From Methanococcoides alaskense (GTDB lineage: Archaea > Halobacteriota > Methanosarcinia > Methanosarcinales > Methanosarcinaceae), in assembly GCF_031454185.1 (NCBI RefSeq), contig NZ_JAVDQI010000004.1, positions 132,317-196,316 on the forward strand: 64,000 nucleotides of DNA, read 5' to 3'. Shown one piece after another: positions 9,364-18,610 of the stretch (position 1 is the first letter of the stretch; every line of letters starts with the position of its first letter). The notes under the pieces are model-generated. The model ran no database searches. It was not told the DNA's origin and saw only the letters and a list, made by a program, of their open reading frames with translations. The translations under genes were made by a program, and so were the position numbers.

Positions 9364-10731
9364 ATGGATTTTTCAATTGAAGAAGTAATAGAAGCAGGTG
9401 AAGGTTATCATGTGGAGTTTAAGCAATCTCTTGATAAGTCCTTTGTTGAAGAGGTGTGTGCCTTTGCCAATTCCAGCGGTGGGAAGGTCATCCTCGGTGT
9501 TTCTGATAAGGGTGTTGTGAAGGGCATATCTACTGATAATAGTTTCAGGTCAAAGGTTCAGGATTCTCTAAGGCAGTTGCAGCCACAGCTTGATGTAAAT
9601 ATTATTGTGGAAAATGATCTTATCGTTGTCGATGTACCAGAAGGCAGTGACAAGCCGTATGGCTGTTCTAAAGGCTTTTTTATTCGTAATGGTGCCAATT
9701 CCCAGAAGCTGACACGAAATGAGATAATTGAGTTCTTCCAGAAAGAAGGACGTATTCGTTTTGATGAACTGAAGAACGAGAAGGCAGACTTTGAGAAAGA
9801 TTTTGATAATAGGGCCTTTGCAGATTTTTTGAATATGGCAGGTATCAGTAGTTCAATTGACAGGATGTCCCTGCTGAGAAATCTGGACTGCATCAACGAT
9901 GAAGGCAGGCTCACAAATGCAGGCGTTCTGTTCTTTGCAAAGGATATTGATTTTCTCCTCAACCATGCTATTGTTGTCTGTGTTCTATACAAGGGTACCA
10001 AGAAGGTGAATATCCTTGATAAGAAGGATTTCAAGTCAAACATTGTCGAGAACATCGATAATGCTATCCTTTTTGTAAAGAGGCATACGAATTTGCAATA
10101 TAAGATAGAGGACATCCGAAGGGAAGAGATCCCTGATATTCCTGATGTTGCTCTGAGAGAAGCCATTATCAATGCCGTCTGCCACCGCGATTATTTTGAC
10201 CGTGGTTCGAATGTGCTTATAGAGGTCTTTGACGACAGGGTGGAGATATCAAACCCCGGTGGTCTCCCCAGCGGTCTGAACCCTTCTGATTTCGGTCACA
10301 AGAGCGTTGCCCGCAATCCCCTTATTGCCTCCCTCCTTCATCGCATCAATTACATTGAAAAGGTCGGTACCGGCATAAGCCGTATCAAACAAGCCGTGGA
10401 TGAGAGCCGTAATTCTTCCGTAGATTTCAAGTTCGACACCGGCTTTTCCGTGATCTTCCGAAAAGGACTGGATATCCCTGATGAAAAGTTGGGTGAAAGT
10501 TCGGAGAAAACTGTGGGGAAAAGTTCGGAGAAAAGTTCGGAGAAAAGTTCGGAGAAAATACTTCATCTCATTTCACAGGATAATAATATATCAGCTAAAG
10601 AACTTGCTGAGCTTGTAGGAATCAGCTCGCGAGCAGTTGAAAAACAAATTGCAAATCTCAAAGAAAAAGGACTTTTGAAGCGCAGTGGACCGGACAAAGG
10701 CGGACATTGGGAGATTATAGATGAATCCTGA
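9364..10731 (+). CDS. AlbA_2/AAA_4 ATP-binding wHTH protein in the hsd locus (first)
   Basis: This protein of about 455 residues has an N-terminal AlbA_2 (divergent AAA_4, Schlafen-like) domain with the family signatures GYHVEFKQS and FANSSGGKVILGV. A second domain of the RecG C-terminal-like/HATPase_c_4 type carries LREAIINAVCHRDY and EKVGTGISRI. A repetitive linker rich in S-S-E-K units follows, then a winged helix (about 400-450; SAKELAELVGISSRAVEKQI). Such proteins are often embedded in type I R-M loci; proposed roles are regulation or an accessory defence activity, neither shown here. ATG 9364 is preferred; a TTG at 9358 overlaps the hsdR stop. Translational coupling to hsdR is likely. 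Confidence 0.85.
   Translation: MDFSIEEVIEAGEGYHVEFKQSLDKSFVEEVCAFANSSGGKVILGVSDKGVVKGISTDNSFRSKVQDSLRQLQPQLDVNIIVENDLIVVDVPEGSDKPYGCSKGFFIRNGANSQKLTRNEIIEFFQKEGRIRFDELKNEKADFEKDFDNRAFADFLNMAGISSSIDRMSLLRNLDCINDEGRLTNAGVLFFAKDIDFLLNHAIVVCVLYKGTKKVNILDKKDFKSNIVENIDNAILFVKRHTNLQYKIEDIRREEIPDIPDVALREAIINAVCHRDYFDRGSNVLIEVFDDRVEISNPGGLPSGLNPSDFGHKSVARNPLIASLLHRINYIEKVGTGISRIKQAVDESRNSSVDFKFDTGFSVIFRKGLDIPDEKLGESSEKTVGKSSEKSSEKSSEKILHLISQDNNISAKELAELVGISSRAVEKQIANLKEKGLLKRSGPDKGGHWEIIDES
10495..10554 (+). repeat. 12-bp tandem repeat in the first AAA_4 gene
   Basis: Five consecutive 12-bp units of AAAAGTTCGGAG: the first differs at one base, the second is degenerate (AAAACTGTGGGG) and the last three are identical. 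It encodes an S-S-E-K tetrapeptide repeat between the ATP-binding domain and the winged helix. Because the unit is 12 bp, copy-number change keeps the frame. Confidence 0.9.
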
Positions 10732-10761
10732 AATTAAAAACATTGAAGAAGCGTTGGGGTT

Positions 10762-12279
10762 GTGAAGATGGATGAAAAAGTTGGATGGATAGAAACTGAA
10801 TTGAGCCAGATGGCTGAAATTATAATGGGGCAATCGCCACCATCTTCAACTTACAATAAAAATGGAATTGGGCTCCCATTTTTTCAAGGAAAAGCAGAGT
10901 TTACTGAACTACACCCCGTTGTTTCAAAGTGGTGTTCAAAGCCAAAGAAGCTCGCTGAAACAAATGATATCCTAATTTCAGTTAGAGCCCCAGTTGGAAC
11001 AACAAATATTGCTAATCAAAATTGTTGTATTGGTAGAGGATTAGCAGCCATTCGTTACTCTTATTGTAATAAGTATTTGTTTTACTTTCTTAGATTAATT
11101 GAAAAAGAGTTGGATAAAAAGGGTACTGGCACTACATTTAAGGCGATTTCAGGTGCAGTCTTAAAAAGTGAAATAATTCCACTATCCCCACTCCCCGAAC
11201 AACGTGCCATAGTTTCCAAGATCGAGCAGCTCTTCAGCGAGCTGGACAATGGCATTGCCAACCTCAAACTAACTCAACAGCAGCTCAAGGTGTACCGGCA
11301 GGCGGTGCTGAAGAAGGCTTTTGAGGGGGAGCTTACGAATGAATGGAGGAAGCAGCAGACCGAGCTGCCTTATGCGAAGGATTTGCTGGAGCAGATTCGG
11401 GTGGAGCGGGAAGAAAGTTACAGCAAGAAGTCGGATGAGTGGAAAAGGGCGGTTAAAGAGTGGGAAGATGTAGGTAAAAAAGGTAAAAAACCCACAAAGC
11501 CAAAAAAATCCAAAGAAACAAAACCAATCACAGAAGTTGAATTGCCAGATTTACCTAAAGGATGGGGATGGATTAGGGTGGGCAATTTGGTTGAAGAACC
11601 TAAATATGGAACTTCTAAAAAATGCGACTACAATTTAAATGGTTCAGGAGTACTTCGCATTCCCAATATTGCAGATGGTTTTATTAATGATTCTGATTTG
11701 AAATATGCCCAATTTGATTCTAATGAAATCGAAAGTTACAGATTAAAATATGGCGATATTCTTATTATTCGGTCTAATGGGAGTATTGATTTAGTTGGAA
11801 AATGTGCATTAGTTAGTGTAAAGGATGAAGATTATCTTTATGCAGGATATCTAATTCGACTCAGAACTATCGGTTCATTAATTAATTCAAAGTACCTGTT
11901 AAATTGCCTTTCCTCAATTGATTTGCGGCATCAAATTGAGTCTAAAGCCAAATCAACAAGCGGAGTTAACAACATTAATTCCGGGGAATTACAATCTTTG
12001 ATAGTTTCCATCTGTTCCCTCTCCGAACAACAAGCCATTATCCAGGAAATCGAAACCCGCCTTTCAGTCTGCGACAAAGTCGAGCAAGACATCGAAGCCA
12101 ACCTCAAAATAGCCGAGGCACTGCGGCAGAGCATCTTGAAGAAGGCGTTCGAGGGGAAGTTGCTCAATGAGCGGGAGCTGGAAGAGGTGCGAAATGCGCC
12201 GGATTGGGAGCCGGCTGAGGCTTTGCTGGAGAAAATTCGAGTGGAAAAAGTGAGCAGTAGTAAGAAGGGGAAAGCATGA
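10762..12279 (+). CDS. hsdS: Type I restriction-modification specificity subunit
   Basis: This 505-residue DNA-recognition subunit has two target recognition domains (about 10-135 and 245-410). Each is followed by a conserved helical spacer beginning PLPEQRAIVSKIEQLF or SLSEQQAIIQEIE and ending in an LKKAFEGEL / LKKAFEGKL motif. The two half-repeats give the usual pseudo-dimeric HsdS, which recognises a bipartite site. A charged KKGKKPTKPKK stretch joins the halves. The start is GTG 10762 or ATG 10768, two codons apart. The stop overlaps the next gene by four bases (ATGA), implying coupling. The sequence recognised cannot be read from the protein. Confidence 0.95.
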   Translation: MKMDEKVGWIETELSQMAEIIMGQSPPSSTYNKNGIGLPFFQGKAEFTELHPVVSKWCSKPKKLAETNDILISVRAPVGTTNIANQNCCIGRGLAAIRYSYCNKYLFYFLRLIEKELDKKGTGTTFKAISGAVLKSEIIPLSPLPEQRAIVSKIEQLFSELDNGIANLKLTQQQLKVYRQAVLKKAFEGELTNEWRKQQTELPYAKDLLEQIRVEREESYSKKSDEWKRAVKEWEDVGKKGKKPTKPKKSKETKPITEVELPDLPKGWGWIRVGNLVEEPKYGTSKKCDYNLNGSGVLRIPNIADGFINDSDLKYAQFDSNEIESYRLKYGDILIIRSNGSIDLVGKCALVSVKDEDYLYAGYLIRLRTIGSLINSKYLLNCLSSIDLRHQIESKAKSTSGVNNINSGELQSLIVSICSLSEQQAIIQEIETRLSVCDKVEQDIEANLKIAEALRQSILKKAFEGKLLNERELEEVRNAPDWEPAEALLEKIRVEKVSSSKKGKA

Positions 12280-13715
12280 TCACGGAGCAATTGAAGGGCA
12301 TCATCAGGGATGGTGAAGGGCTTACTGTGGAATTTAAGGAGTGTAGGAACAAGCTGAACAAGGATGTTTATGACAGCGTTTGTGCTTTCTTGAATCGCAG
12401 TGGAGGGCATATTGTTCTGGGAGTTCGGGATGATGGGATTGTTACGGGGATCGATGAGGATGCTTTGCCACAGATCAAAAAGGACCTGGTCACTGCGCTG
12501 AACAATCCGCAGAAGATCAACCCGCCTTTGTATATTTTGCCGGAGACCATTGTCATTGATGAGAAGATCGTTCTTTATCTTAATATTCCTGAAAGCTCTC
12601 AGGTCCATCACTGTAATGGGAAGATATTCGACAGGAATGAAGATGGAGATATGAATATAACGAATCAGTCTGATGCTGTGGCTCATTTGTATATTCGTAA
12701 ACAGAGTTCGTTCTCTGAAAATCGCATTTATCCTTATGTTAAAATGGATGATCTCCGAAGTGACCTTTTCCAGAGGGTAAGGAAAATGGTCCGTGCTGAA
12801 AATCCAAATCATCCGTGGGGTGTGATGAGTGATGAGGAGATCTTGAGCAGCGCACGTCTATATCAGCGCGATTACCAGAGTGGAAAGGAAGGATATACTC
12901 TTGCAGCAGTCCTGTTGTTTGGGAAAGATGAAGTGATCCAGAGCATATTGCCTCAATATCGTACTGATGCCATTCTCCGAAGGGTCAATCTTGATCGCTA
13001 TGATGACAGGGATGACATCCGCACCAATCTGATCGAAAGTTATGACAGGCTGATGGCTTTTGTTGCAAAACATTTGCCAGACCCGTTCCATCTTGAAAAG
13101 GACCAGAGGATCAATCTGCGTGATCATATTTTCAGGGAAGTTGCTGCAAACATACTCATACACAGGGAATATCTGAACAATTTTCCTGCAAAATTCATCA
13201 TTGAAAAAGATCAGGTCGTAACGGAAAATGGGAACCGTCCGCATGGTCATGGTCTGATAGATCCTTCAAATTTCACACCCTATCCCAAAAATCCGGTAAT
13301 TGCCCGCGTTTTCAAAGAGATCGGAAGAGCTGAAGAACTGGGTTCAGGAGTTCGCAATCTCCATAAATACACAAGGATATATTCCGGTGGGAACGATACA
13401 CAATTTATAGAAGGGGATATTTTCAAGATAATTATTCCTGTTACCCCTCAAGCTACCGCGCAAGCTACCGCGCAAGCTACCGCGCAAGCTACCGCGCAAG
13501 CTACCGCGCAAGTTGATAAACAGGAATTGATAATCGAATTTTGCAAAGAGCCTAGAACAACCAGCGAAATTATGGAGCATTTGCAATTAACACATAGGGA
13601 GTATTTCAGGAAATTCATTTTAAAGCCTCTTCTGGAATCTGGTGTTCTTCATATGACAATTCCATATAAACCAAGCAGCCCAAATCAAAAATACTACTCA
13701 CATATCAAGGATTAA
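12276..13715 (+). CDS. AlbA_2/AAA_4 ATP-binding wHTH protein in the hsd locus (second)
   Basis: This 479-residue paralogue of the protein encoded at 9364 has an AlbA_2 domain (GLTVEFKEC and FLNRSGGHIVLGV), an HATPase_c_4-like domain (FREVAANILIHREY and AEELGSGVRNL), a linker of repeated A-T-A-Q units and a C-terminal winged-helix-like segment (TTSEIMEHLQLTHREYF). The two paralogues differ in domain spacing and in linker composition (ATAQ here, SSEK there). It sits between hsdS and hsdM, overlapping hsdS by four bases and lying 4 bp before hsdM, so it is part of the operon. Its role beside the R-M enzyme is unknown; regulator or accessory defence factor are the options. Confidence 0.85.
   Translation: MITEQLKGIIRDGEGLTVEFKECRNKLNKDVYDSVCAFLNRSGGHIVLGVRDDGIVTGIDEDALPQIKKDLVTALNNPQKINPPLYILPETIVIDEKIVLYLNIPESSQVHHCNGKIFDRNEDGDMNITNQSDAVAHLYIRKQSSFSENRIYPYVKMDDLRSDLFQRVRKMVRAENPNHPWGVMSDEEILSSARLYQRDYQSGKEGYTLAAVLLFGKDEVIQSILPQYRTDAILRRVNLDRYDDRDDIRTNLIESYDRLMAFVAKHLPDPFHLEKDQRINLRDHIFREVAANILIHREYLNNFPAKFIIEKDQVVTENGNRPHGHGLIDPSNFTPYPKNPVIARVFKEIGRAEELGSGVRNLHKYTRIYSGGNDTQFIEGDIFKIIIPVTPQATAQATAQATAQATAQATAQVDKQELIIEFCKEPRTTSEIMEHLQLTHREYFRKFILKPLLESGVLHMTIPYKPSSPNQKYYSHIKD
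13449..13512 (+). repeat. 12-bp tandem repeat in the second AAA_4 gene
   Basis: Five perfect copies of CAAGCTACCGCG followed by a partial CAAG, encoding Q-A-T-A repeats in the linker before the winged helix. The perfect identity points to recent expansion or homogenisation. Copy-number change would be in frame. Confidence 0.95.
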
Positions 13716-13719
13716 AAAC

Positions 13720-15204
13720 ATGTCTGAAAATACATCATCCATTGTCTCTAAAGTGTGGAGTTTCTGTAATGTCCTGCGTGACGGGGGAGTGAGCTATGGC
13801 GATTATCTGGAGCAGTTGACATATCTCATATTCCTGAAGATGGCAGAGGAGTACAGGAAGCCTCCTTATGATCGGGATATCGGGATTCCGGAGGAATATA
13901 GGTGGGATGTGTTGAAGCAAAAGCGTGGGGCTGAGCTTGACACTCATTACAAGATGCTTCTGGAAGAGCTGGCGAAAAAGCCGGGGATGCTCGGGCAGAT
14001 CTTCCTTAAGGCACAGAACAAGGTAAGCGATCCTGCTATGCTTTACAAGGTCATTGACATGATCGATAAGGAAAGCTGGGTGATGATGGGAGTTGACACC
14101 AAGGGCGAGATCTACGAGGGGCTTTTGCAGAAGAATGCAGAGGATACTAAAAGCGGGGCCGGGCAGTATTTCACTCCGCGACCGCTCATCAGGACGATGG
14201 TTGAATGCCTGCGTCCTGAACCCATGAAAACAATAGGTGACCCCTGCTGTGGTACAGGTGGTTTCTTTTTGGCAGCCTATGACTTCCTTACATTGCATAA
14301 TCAGATGGACCGGGAACAGAGCAGGTTCCTGAAGAACAAGACCTTTGGTGGCAATGAGATAGTCGCCGGAACCCGAAGGCTGGCACTGATGAACCTGTTC
14401 CTGCACAACATCGGGGAGATCGACGGGGAACCTTCTATATCCAATTCTGATGCACTAATAGCTGATTCAGGGGAACGTTATGATTACATTCTTACCAATC
14501 CACCATTTGGTAAGAAGAGCAGCATGACCTTCACCAACGATGCAGGAGAGCTTGAAAAAGAAGACCTCACCTACAACCGTCAGGATTTCTGGGTAACCAC
14601 AGGCAACAAGCAGCTCAACTTTGTGCAGCACATCCACACCATCCTCAAAGCAGGCGGTCAGGCAGCAGTGGTCCTTCCGGATAATGTTCTCTTCGAAGGC
14701 GGTGCAGGGGAGGTCTTGCGCAAGAAGCTCCTTGAGACCACCGACCTGCATACGATCCTTCGCCTGCCCACAGGCATCTTCTATGCGAATGGTGTAAAGG
14801 CTAACGTGCTTTTCTTTGAAGCAAAACCCGCAGCTAAAGAGCCGTGGACAAAGGAAGTATGGATATACGACTACCGGACCAACGTACATCACACGCTTAA
14901 AAAGAACCCTCTGAAATTCTCCGATCTGGAAGACTTTATCCAGTGCTACAATACTGAAGACCGCTTCGATCGTCAGGAAAGCTGGAGCGAAGAAACTCCG
15001 GAAGGAAGATTCCGTAAGTTCACTTATGATGAGATCGTGGCAAGGGATAAGACGAATCTGGATATATTCTGGCTCAAGGACGCAAGTCTTGCTGATCTCG
15101 ATAACCTGCCTGATCCTGATATTCTCGCAAATGAGATCATCGAGAATATCGAAGCATCACTTGAAAGCTTCAAGGAGATCATGGTAGTGATCAATGGAGA
15201 GTGA
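13720..15204 (+). CDS. hsdM: Type I restriction-modification DNA methyltransferase (N6-adenine)
   Basis: This 494-residue methylase has an N-terminal HsdM helical domain (about 10-130) and a Rossmann methyltransferase domain with SAM-binding motif I (DPCCGTGGFFLAAYD) and the adenine N6 catalytic motif IV NPPFG. Two HsdM with one HsdS make the modification enzyme; adding HsdR makes the endonuclease. It is the last gene of the hsd operon and is intact, so the system is probably active. Downstream, a weak CTGC/GCAG hairpin with a C/T-rich tail (about 15218-15250) may end the transcript before the convergent gene. Confidence 0.95.
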   Translation: MSENTSSIVSKVWSFCNVLRDGGVSYGDYLEQLTYLIFLKMAEEYRKPPYDRDIGIPEEYRWDVLKQKRGAELDTHYKMLLEELAKKPGMLGQIFLKAQNKVSDPAMLYKVIDMIDKESWVMMGVDTKGEIYEGLLQKNAEDTKSGAGQYFTPRPLIRTMVECLRPEPMKTIGDPCCGTGGFFLAAYDFLTLHNQMDREQSRFLKNKTFGGNEIVAGTRRLALMNLFLHNIGEIDGEPSISNSDALIADSGERYDYILTNPPFGKKSSMTFTNDAGELEKEDLTYNRQDFWVTTGNKQLNFVQHIHTILKAGGQAAVVLPDNVLFEGGAGEVLRKKLLETTDLHTILRLPTGIFYANGVKANVLFFEAKPAAKEPWTKEVWIYDYRTNVHHTLKKNPLKFSDLEDFIQCYNTEDRFDRQESWSEETPEGRFRKFTYDEIVARDKTNLDIFWLKDASLADLDNLPDPDILANEIIENIEASLESFKEIMVVINGE

Positions 15205-15318
15205 GGTCTGATGTTGTTGTCTGCTTATGCAGGCAGCCCTTTTTCTTTCAGGGATCGATTTTCACTATCATGTCTTATTTTGTAAAAAAGCAAAAAAGTA
15301 AAAAGTACGTCCCCTGCA

Positions 15319-16440
15319 TTAATTCTTCAATGCAAAGTACATACTTCCCATTGCTACCAGTGTAACCAGAAGGCCGATGATCCCGCCTACAAATGGTATT
15401 TCTGTAAGGATCAGTACTATAAGGAGGCCGACTGCCAGTGTGGTCCACTGGTTATATTTGAAGCCTGCTTTTTTGAACGTTACCTCTCCGAGCCACATTG
15501 CAGTGTATATCTTTGCGATCATCAGGACGATGGCCAAGAGCAATAGCAGGAAGAGTGCAATTGGGATGCCGATGATGGTTATTAGCAGGACAATTGCTCC
15601 TATGAATGAGCCTATCAGTATCAGCAGTCCTACTGCGATCTTCTTCAAAGGTTCTTCCTGTATTTTCTTTGCGATCTCTTCGGTCTTTTCCGGGAAGACC
15701 AGGATGGACATTACTCCCAGAGCGAACAGGAATATGTAATATGAGATCTTGCCAACGATAGCTATCCCTTTGAATATTCCATCAGCATCGGACCTGTCAT
15801 CGCGCTCTCCTCCCTTGTCAAATTTGATATCTTCCCCTACAACACCGGCAGGTATTGGTATTTCTTCGGGGGTGGTGTATTCCAGGTTACCTTTTACGCT
15901 TGAATCAGGCTGGATCGTTATATCGGGTGAATCCAGTTTTGCATCTCCTTCGACATTACCTGAGAGCACCAGTGAACCTGCTGAGACCTCTAGTAAGCCT
16001 CCGAAGTTTCCTCCAAGATCGGCATCGCCACTTCTTATGGTCGTATCACCGCCAATGTTTGCATTCTCAGTTGTGGACACTGTGCCGGCAGCTACCAGAA
16101 GATCGTCACCTATCTGGCCGCTAAGTTCGAATGATCCACAGGCGACCCTTACATCATCGCCGATAATGCCTGTAATTGTCACATCACCTGCAGTAACAAT
16201 GAGATCCCCGGAAACGTTCCCGTTGATCTGCACAGTACCTCCGGCAGCCACGACATCCCCAAGGACATCCCCATTCACTATCAGGGTGTCACCTGCAATG
16301 TAAACATCATCTTCGACCGTTTCATTGATGACTACCAGGCTACCGCTCTCGAACATACTGGATGCGCTTGCATTAGATGTTAAAGATAACAATAAGAATA
16401 CAATGACGCATATCATCCATAGACTATCTTTCAATTTCAT
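15319..16440 (-). CDS. Secreted/membrane polymer-forming (bactofilin-like) protein
   Basis: This 373-residue protein has a signal peptide (about 1-27), a glycine-rich right-handed beta-helix region (about 30-185) with short repeats like INGNVSGDLIVTAGDVTITG and IGDDVRVACGSFEL, then a charged linker and about four membrane helices (about 220-370). The repeats resemble polymer-forming cytoskeletal (bactofilin-type) domains, but the signal peptide would put the domain outside the cell, unlike cytosolic bactofilins. The membrane part may anchor it. The start at 16440 has AGGTGGGG just upstream. Function is not known; an envelope scaffold role is inferred. Confidence 0.75.
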   Translation of the reverse strand: MKLKDSLWMICVIVFLLLSLTSNASASSMFESGSLVVINETVEDDVYIAGDTLIVNGDVLGDVVAAGGTVQINGNVSGDLIVTAGDVTITGIIGDDVRVACGSFELSGQIGDDLLVAAGTVSTTENANIGGDTTIRSGDADLGGNFGGLLEVSAGSLVLSGNVEGDAKLDSPDITIQPDSSVKGNLEYTTPEEIPIPAGVVGEDIKFDKGGERDDRSDADGIFKGIAIVGKISYYIFLFALGVMSILVFPEKTEEIAKKIQEEPLKKIAVGLLILIGSFIGAIVLLITIIGIPIALFLLLLLAIVLMIAKIYTAMWLGEVTFKKAGFKYNQWTTLAVGLLIVLILTEIPFVGGIIGLLVTLVAMGSMYFALKN

Positions 16441-17060
16441 ATGACCCCACCTTTCAATTTTTAATGTAAAGTTTGATATTAATGACTATTAAATGTTTCT
16501 GAATTTTGAATAACTCATTTAAAAATTGGTGGAGTGTTGACAGATGCATCTAATCTGGAACCTGTCGGAATACCAATGATAAAAGATGATTTCGAACATT
16601 ATAAACAATTTGTTCTATTAATTGATGATCGATGAAAAAAATGATCTGGTAAGTTGTTGATGTATCAGCATGCTGAAACTTTGAAGTTCCAGACATGCCA
16701 ATACGGTTAGCCCCCACGACTTTTCAACCCCGAAAAGTTAAGGCCTTTCGACAATATTGCTTTAGGTCAAGAGAAACGGCATAACTCTTAACCTTTACTT
16801 AATATATAAGTTTTTTAGTACTTAAAGTAAATGCCATTAAAAAAGAATGTATTTTTAATAAAATTGCAAAAAAATAATACTATTTATAAGTTATTGCATT
16901 TTATTGTCTAAACTTCTAATGCGGTGAATTCTATTTTTTTGTTATTGGCACTTATAATGATACATCCCGCTCAATTAAATTGCTCTTATATATCATGGAA
17001 GACTAAATTTATTTGAGTGTGGGAAAACTTCAGCAATTTATAGATATTGTCACGATGGGT
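16441..17060. other. Non-coding region upstream of pscS
   Basis: About 620 AT-rich bases between divergent genes with no supportable ORF. One clear local structure is ACTTTTC-AACCCC-GAAAAGT (16719-16738), a 7-bp perfect hairpin in a more GC-rich patch (about 16690-16790) that could mark a small RNA or a remnant of a larger element. Confidence 0.35.
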
Positions 17061-17148
17061 ACATATAAATAAGAACTGAAGTAAAGTTACAGACTGTTAA
17101 CACCGTTAACCACACATCAGAGCCGGATAATCTTGCCGGTACATGTAC
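17061..17148 (+). promoter_or_regulatory. Promoter and leader of the pscS-metY-metX operon
   Basis: ACATATAAATAAG (17061-17073) is a good archaeal TATA box. About 25 bases later lies GTTAAC-ACC-GTTAAC (17096-17110), a paired palindrome that could be a repressor site at the transcription start. Further on are a CCGG/CCGG hairpin (17123-17139) and the perfect palindrome GTACATGTAC (17139-17148). The leader before the start codon would be about 120 nt. Confidence 0.45.
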
Positions 17149-17220
17149 AGAAAGCCGAAAGCGATGGGAATTTGTAGTTTTTAAGCTTCACATATCCCGA
17201 ACGAACAGGTGGTAACTGAA

Positions 17221-18600
17221 TTGGATGAACAGATGAACAAAAAATATCTCGCCAACAAATTATTTGAAACCCAGTTTGCACTGGAAGATCTCAGGGAGAT
17301 AGTCAGGCAGTCTCTACCTACGGGTATGAGTAATGATCAGTCTGAACGCTACGATGAGATCGTCTCTGGTCTTGGCGGCCTTCTTGAGGATCTTGGTAAA
17401 AAGAATGGTCAAACACAACCCGTAAAGATCGTGGGTGACCTTATGTGCCGGACAAGGGAAGAGGAGTTCATAAATATCCAGCCTATCCAGGCCGGAGGAA
17501 GACTGACCCCTGAAGCACGTAAAGCGGTCATAGCCTATGGGGATGGATACTCTACCTGTGACAACTGCCGAAAACCGTTCAGGCTTGATAAGATCGAAAA
17601 ACCTTCGATATCGACCTTCCACACGGACCTTGCAGAGTTTGTAGGGATGGACCAGGCACGTGTGGTTCCCGGTGCAAGAAGGGGATTCCAGGCTGTTGCT
17701 TCATCAATTATTGAAAAAGGTGACACTGTGGTCGTATCGGCATTTGCTCATTATACTGAGTTCCTTGCCGTGGAAGGTGCCGGAGGTATCGTAAGGGAAG
17801 CTCCTGTGAACGAACATAACATTCTCACGGCAGAATCAGTTGCTCACAAGATCGATGAAGTGAAGAGAGAGACCGGAAAACTTCCAGCTCTCATAATGAT
17901 CGATCACTTCGATTACCTGTTCTGTAATGAACACGACATCTATGGTATCGGAAAGGTGGCACAGGAATACGGTATCCCATTTCTCTACAATGGTGCATAC
18001 ACTGTGGGCATAATGCCGGTAAATGGCAAAAAGATAGGTGCGGATTTCGTGGTAGGTTCAGGCCATAAGAGCATGGCATCAGTAGCTCCTTCAGGAGTGC
18101 TGGCGACCACTGAAGAATGGGCTGACAAGATATTCAGGACCACACAAATGGTCGGGGATGTTACCGGAAGAAAATTCGGTATAAAAGAGGTCGAGTTCCT
18201 TGGATGCACACTGATGGGAGCTCCATTGCTGTCAATGATGGCATCGTTCCCGCATGTGAAGGAAAGGACAAAGCACTGGGACGAGGAAGTCAAAAAGTCC
18301 AACTACTTCATTAACGAGTTCCTGAGGATAGAAGGAAATGAAGTGCTTAGCGAGTTCCCGAGAAAGCATGCTCTTTCCAAAGTGGATACCACCGGAAGCT
18401 TCGACAAGGTGGCAAAAACACACAAACGTAAGGGATACTTCTTCAGTGACGAACTGAAGAAACATGGAATCGCAGGCGAGTTCCCTGGTGCTACAAGAAG
18501 CTGGAAAATGAGCACATACGGACTTTCGTGGGATCAGATACACTATCTCTCCGATTCATTCATCGAGATAGCTGAGAAATACAATATTAACATTAACTGA
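17221..18600 (+). CDS. pscS: O-phosphoseryl-tRNA:Cys-tRNA synthase (SepCysS)
   Basis: This PLP enzyme converts Sep-tRNA(Cys) to Cys-tRNA(Cys), the second step of the SepRS/SepCysS route that replaces or supplements CysRS in many methanogens. The protein has about 459 residues with an N-terminal helical extension and a fold-type I aminotransferase domain. The PLP lysine is in GSGHKSMAS, and the cysteines of the family are present (LMCRTREEE and YSTCDNCRKPF), the latter being implicated in sulfur relay. TTG 17221 is preferred because AGGTGG lies 8 bases upstream; GTG 17209 and ATG 17233 are alternatives. It heads a sulfur amino acid operon, 10 bp before metY. Confidence 0.92.
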   Translation: MDEQMNKKYLANKLFETQFALEDLREIVRQSLPTGMSNDQSERYDEIVSGLGGLLEDLGKKNGQTQPVKIVGDLMCRTREEEFINIQPIQAGGRLTPEARKAVIAYGDGYSTCDNCRKPFRLDKIEKPSISTFHTDLAEFVGMDQARVVPGARRGFQAVASSIIEKGDTVVVSAFAHYTEFLAVEGAGGIVREAPVNEHNILTAESVAHKIDEVKRETGKLPALIMIDHFDYLFCNEHDIYGIGKVAQEYGIPFLYNGAYTVGIMPVNGKKIGADFVVGSGHKSMASVAPSGVLATTEEWADKIFRTTQMVGDVTGRKFGIKEVEFLGCTLMGAPLLSMMASFPHVKERTKHWDEEVKKSNYFINEFLRIEGNEVLSEFPRKHALSKVDTTGSFDKVAKTHKRKGYFFSDELKKHGIAGEFPGATRSWKMSTYGLSWDQIHYLSDSFIEIAEKYNININ

Positions 18601-18610
18601 GGTACAAACA

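Noticed and set aside
13449..13512. CRISPR-like array from the regular repeat in the second ATPase gene.
   Set aside because: The 12-bp units are contiguous, with no spacers, and are in frame within a protein.
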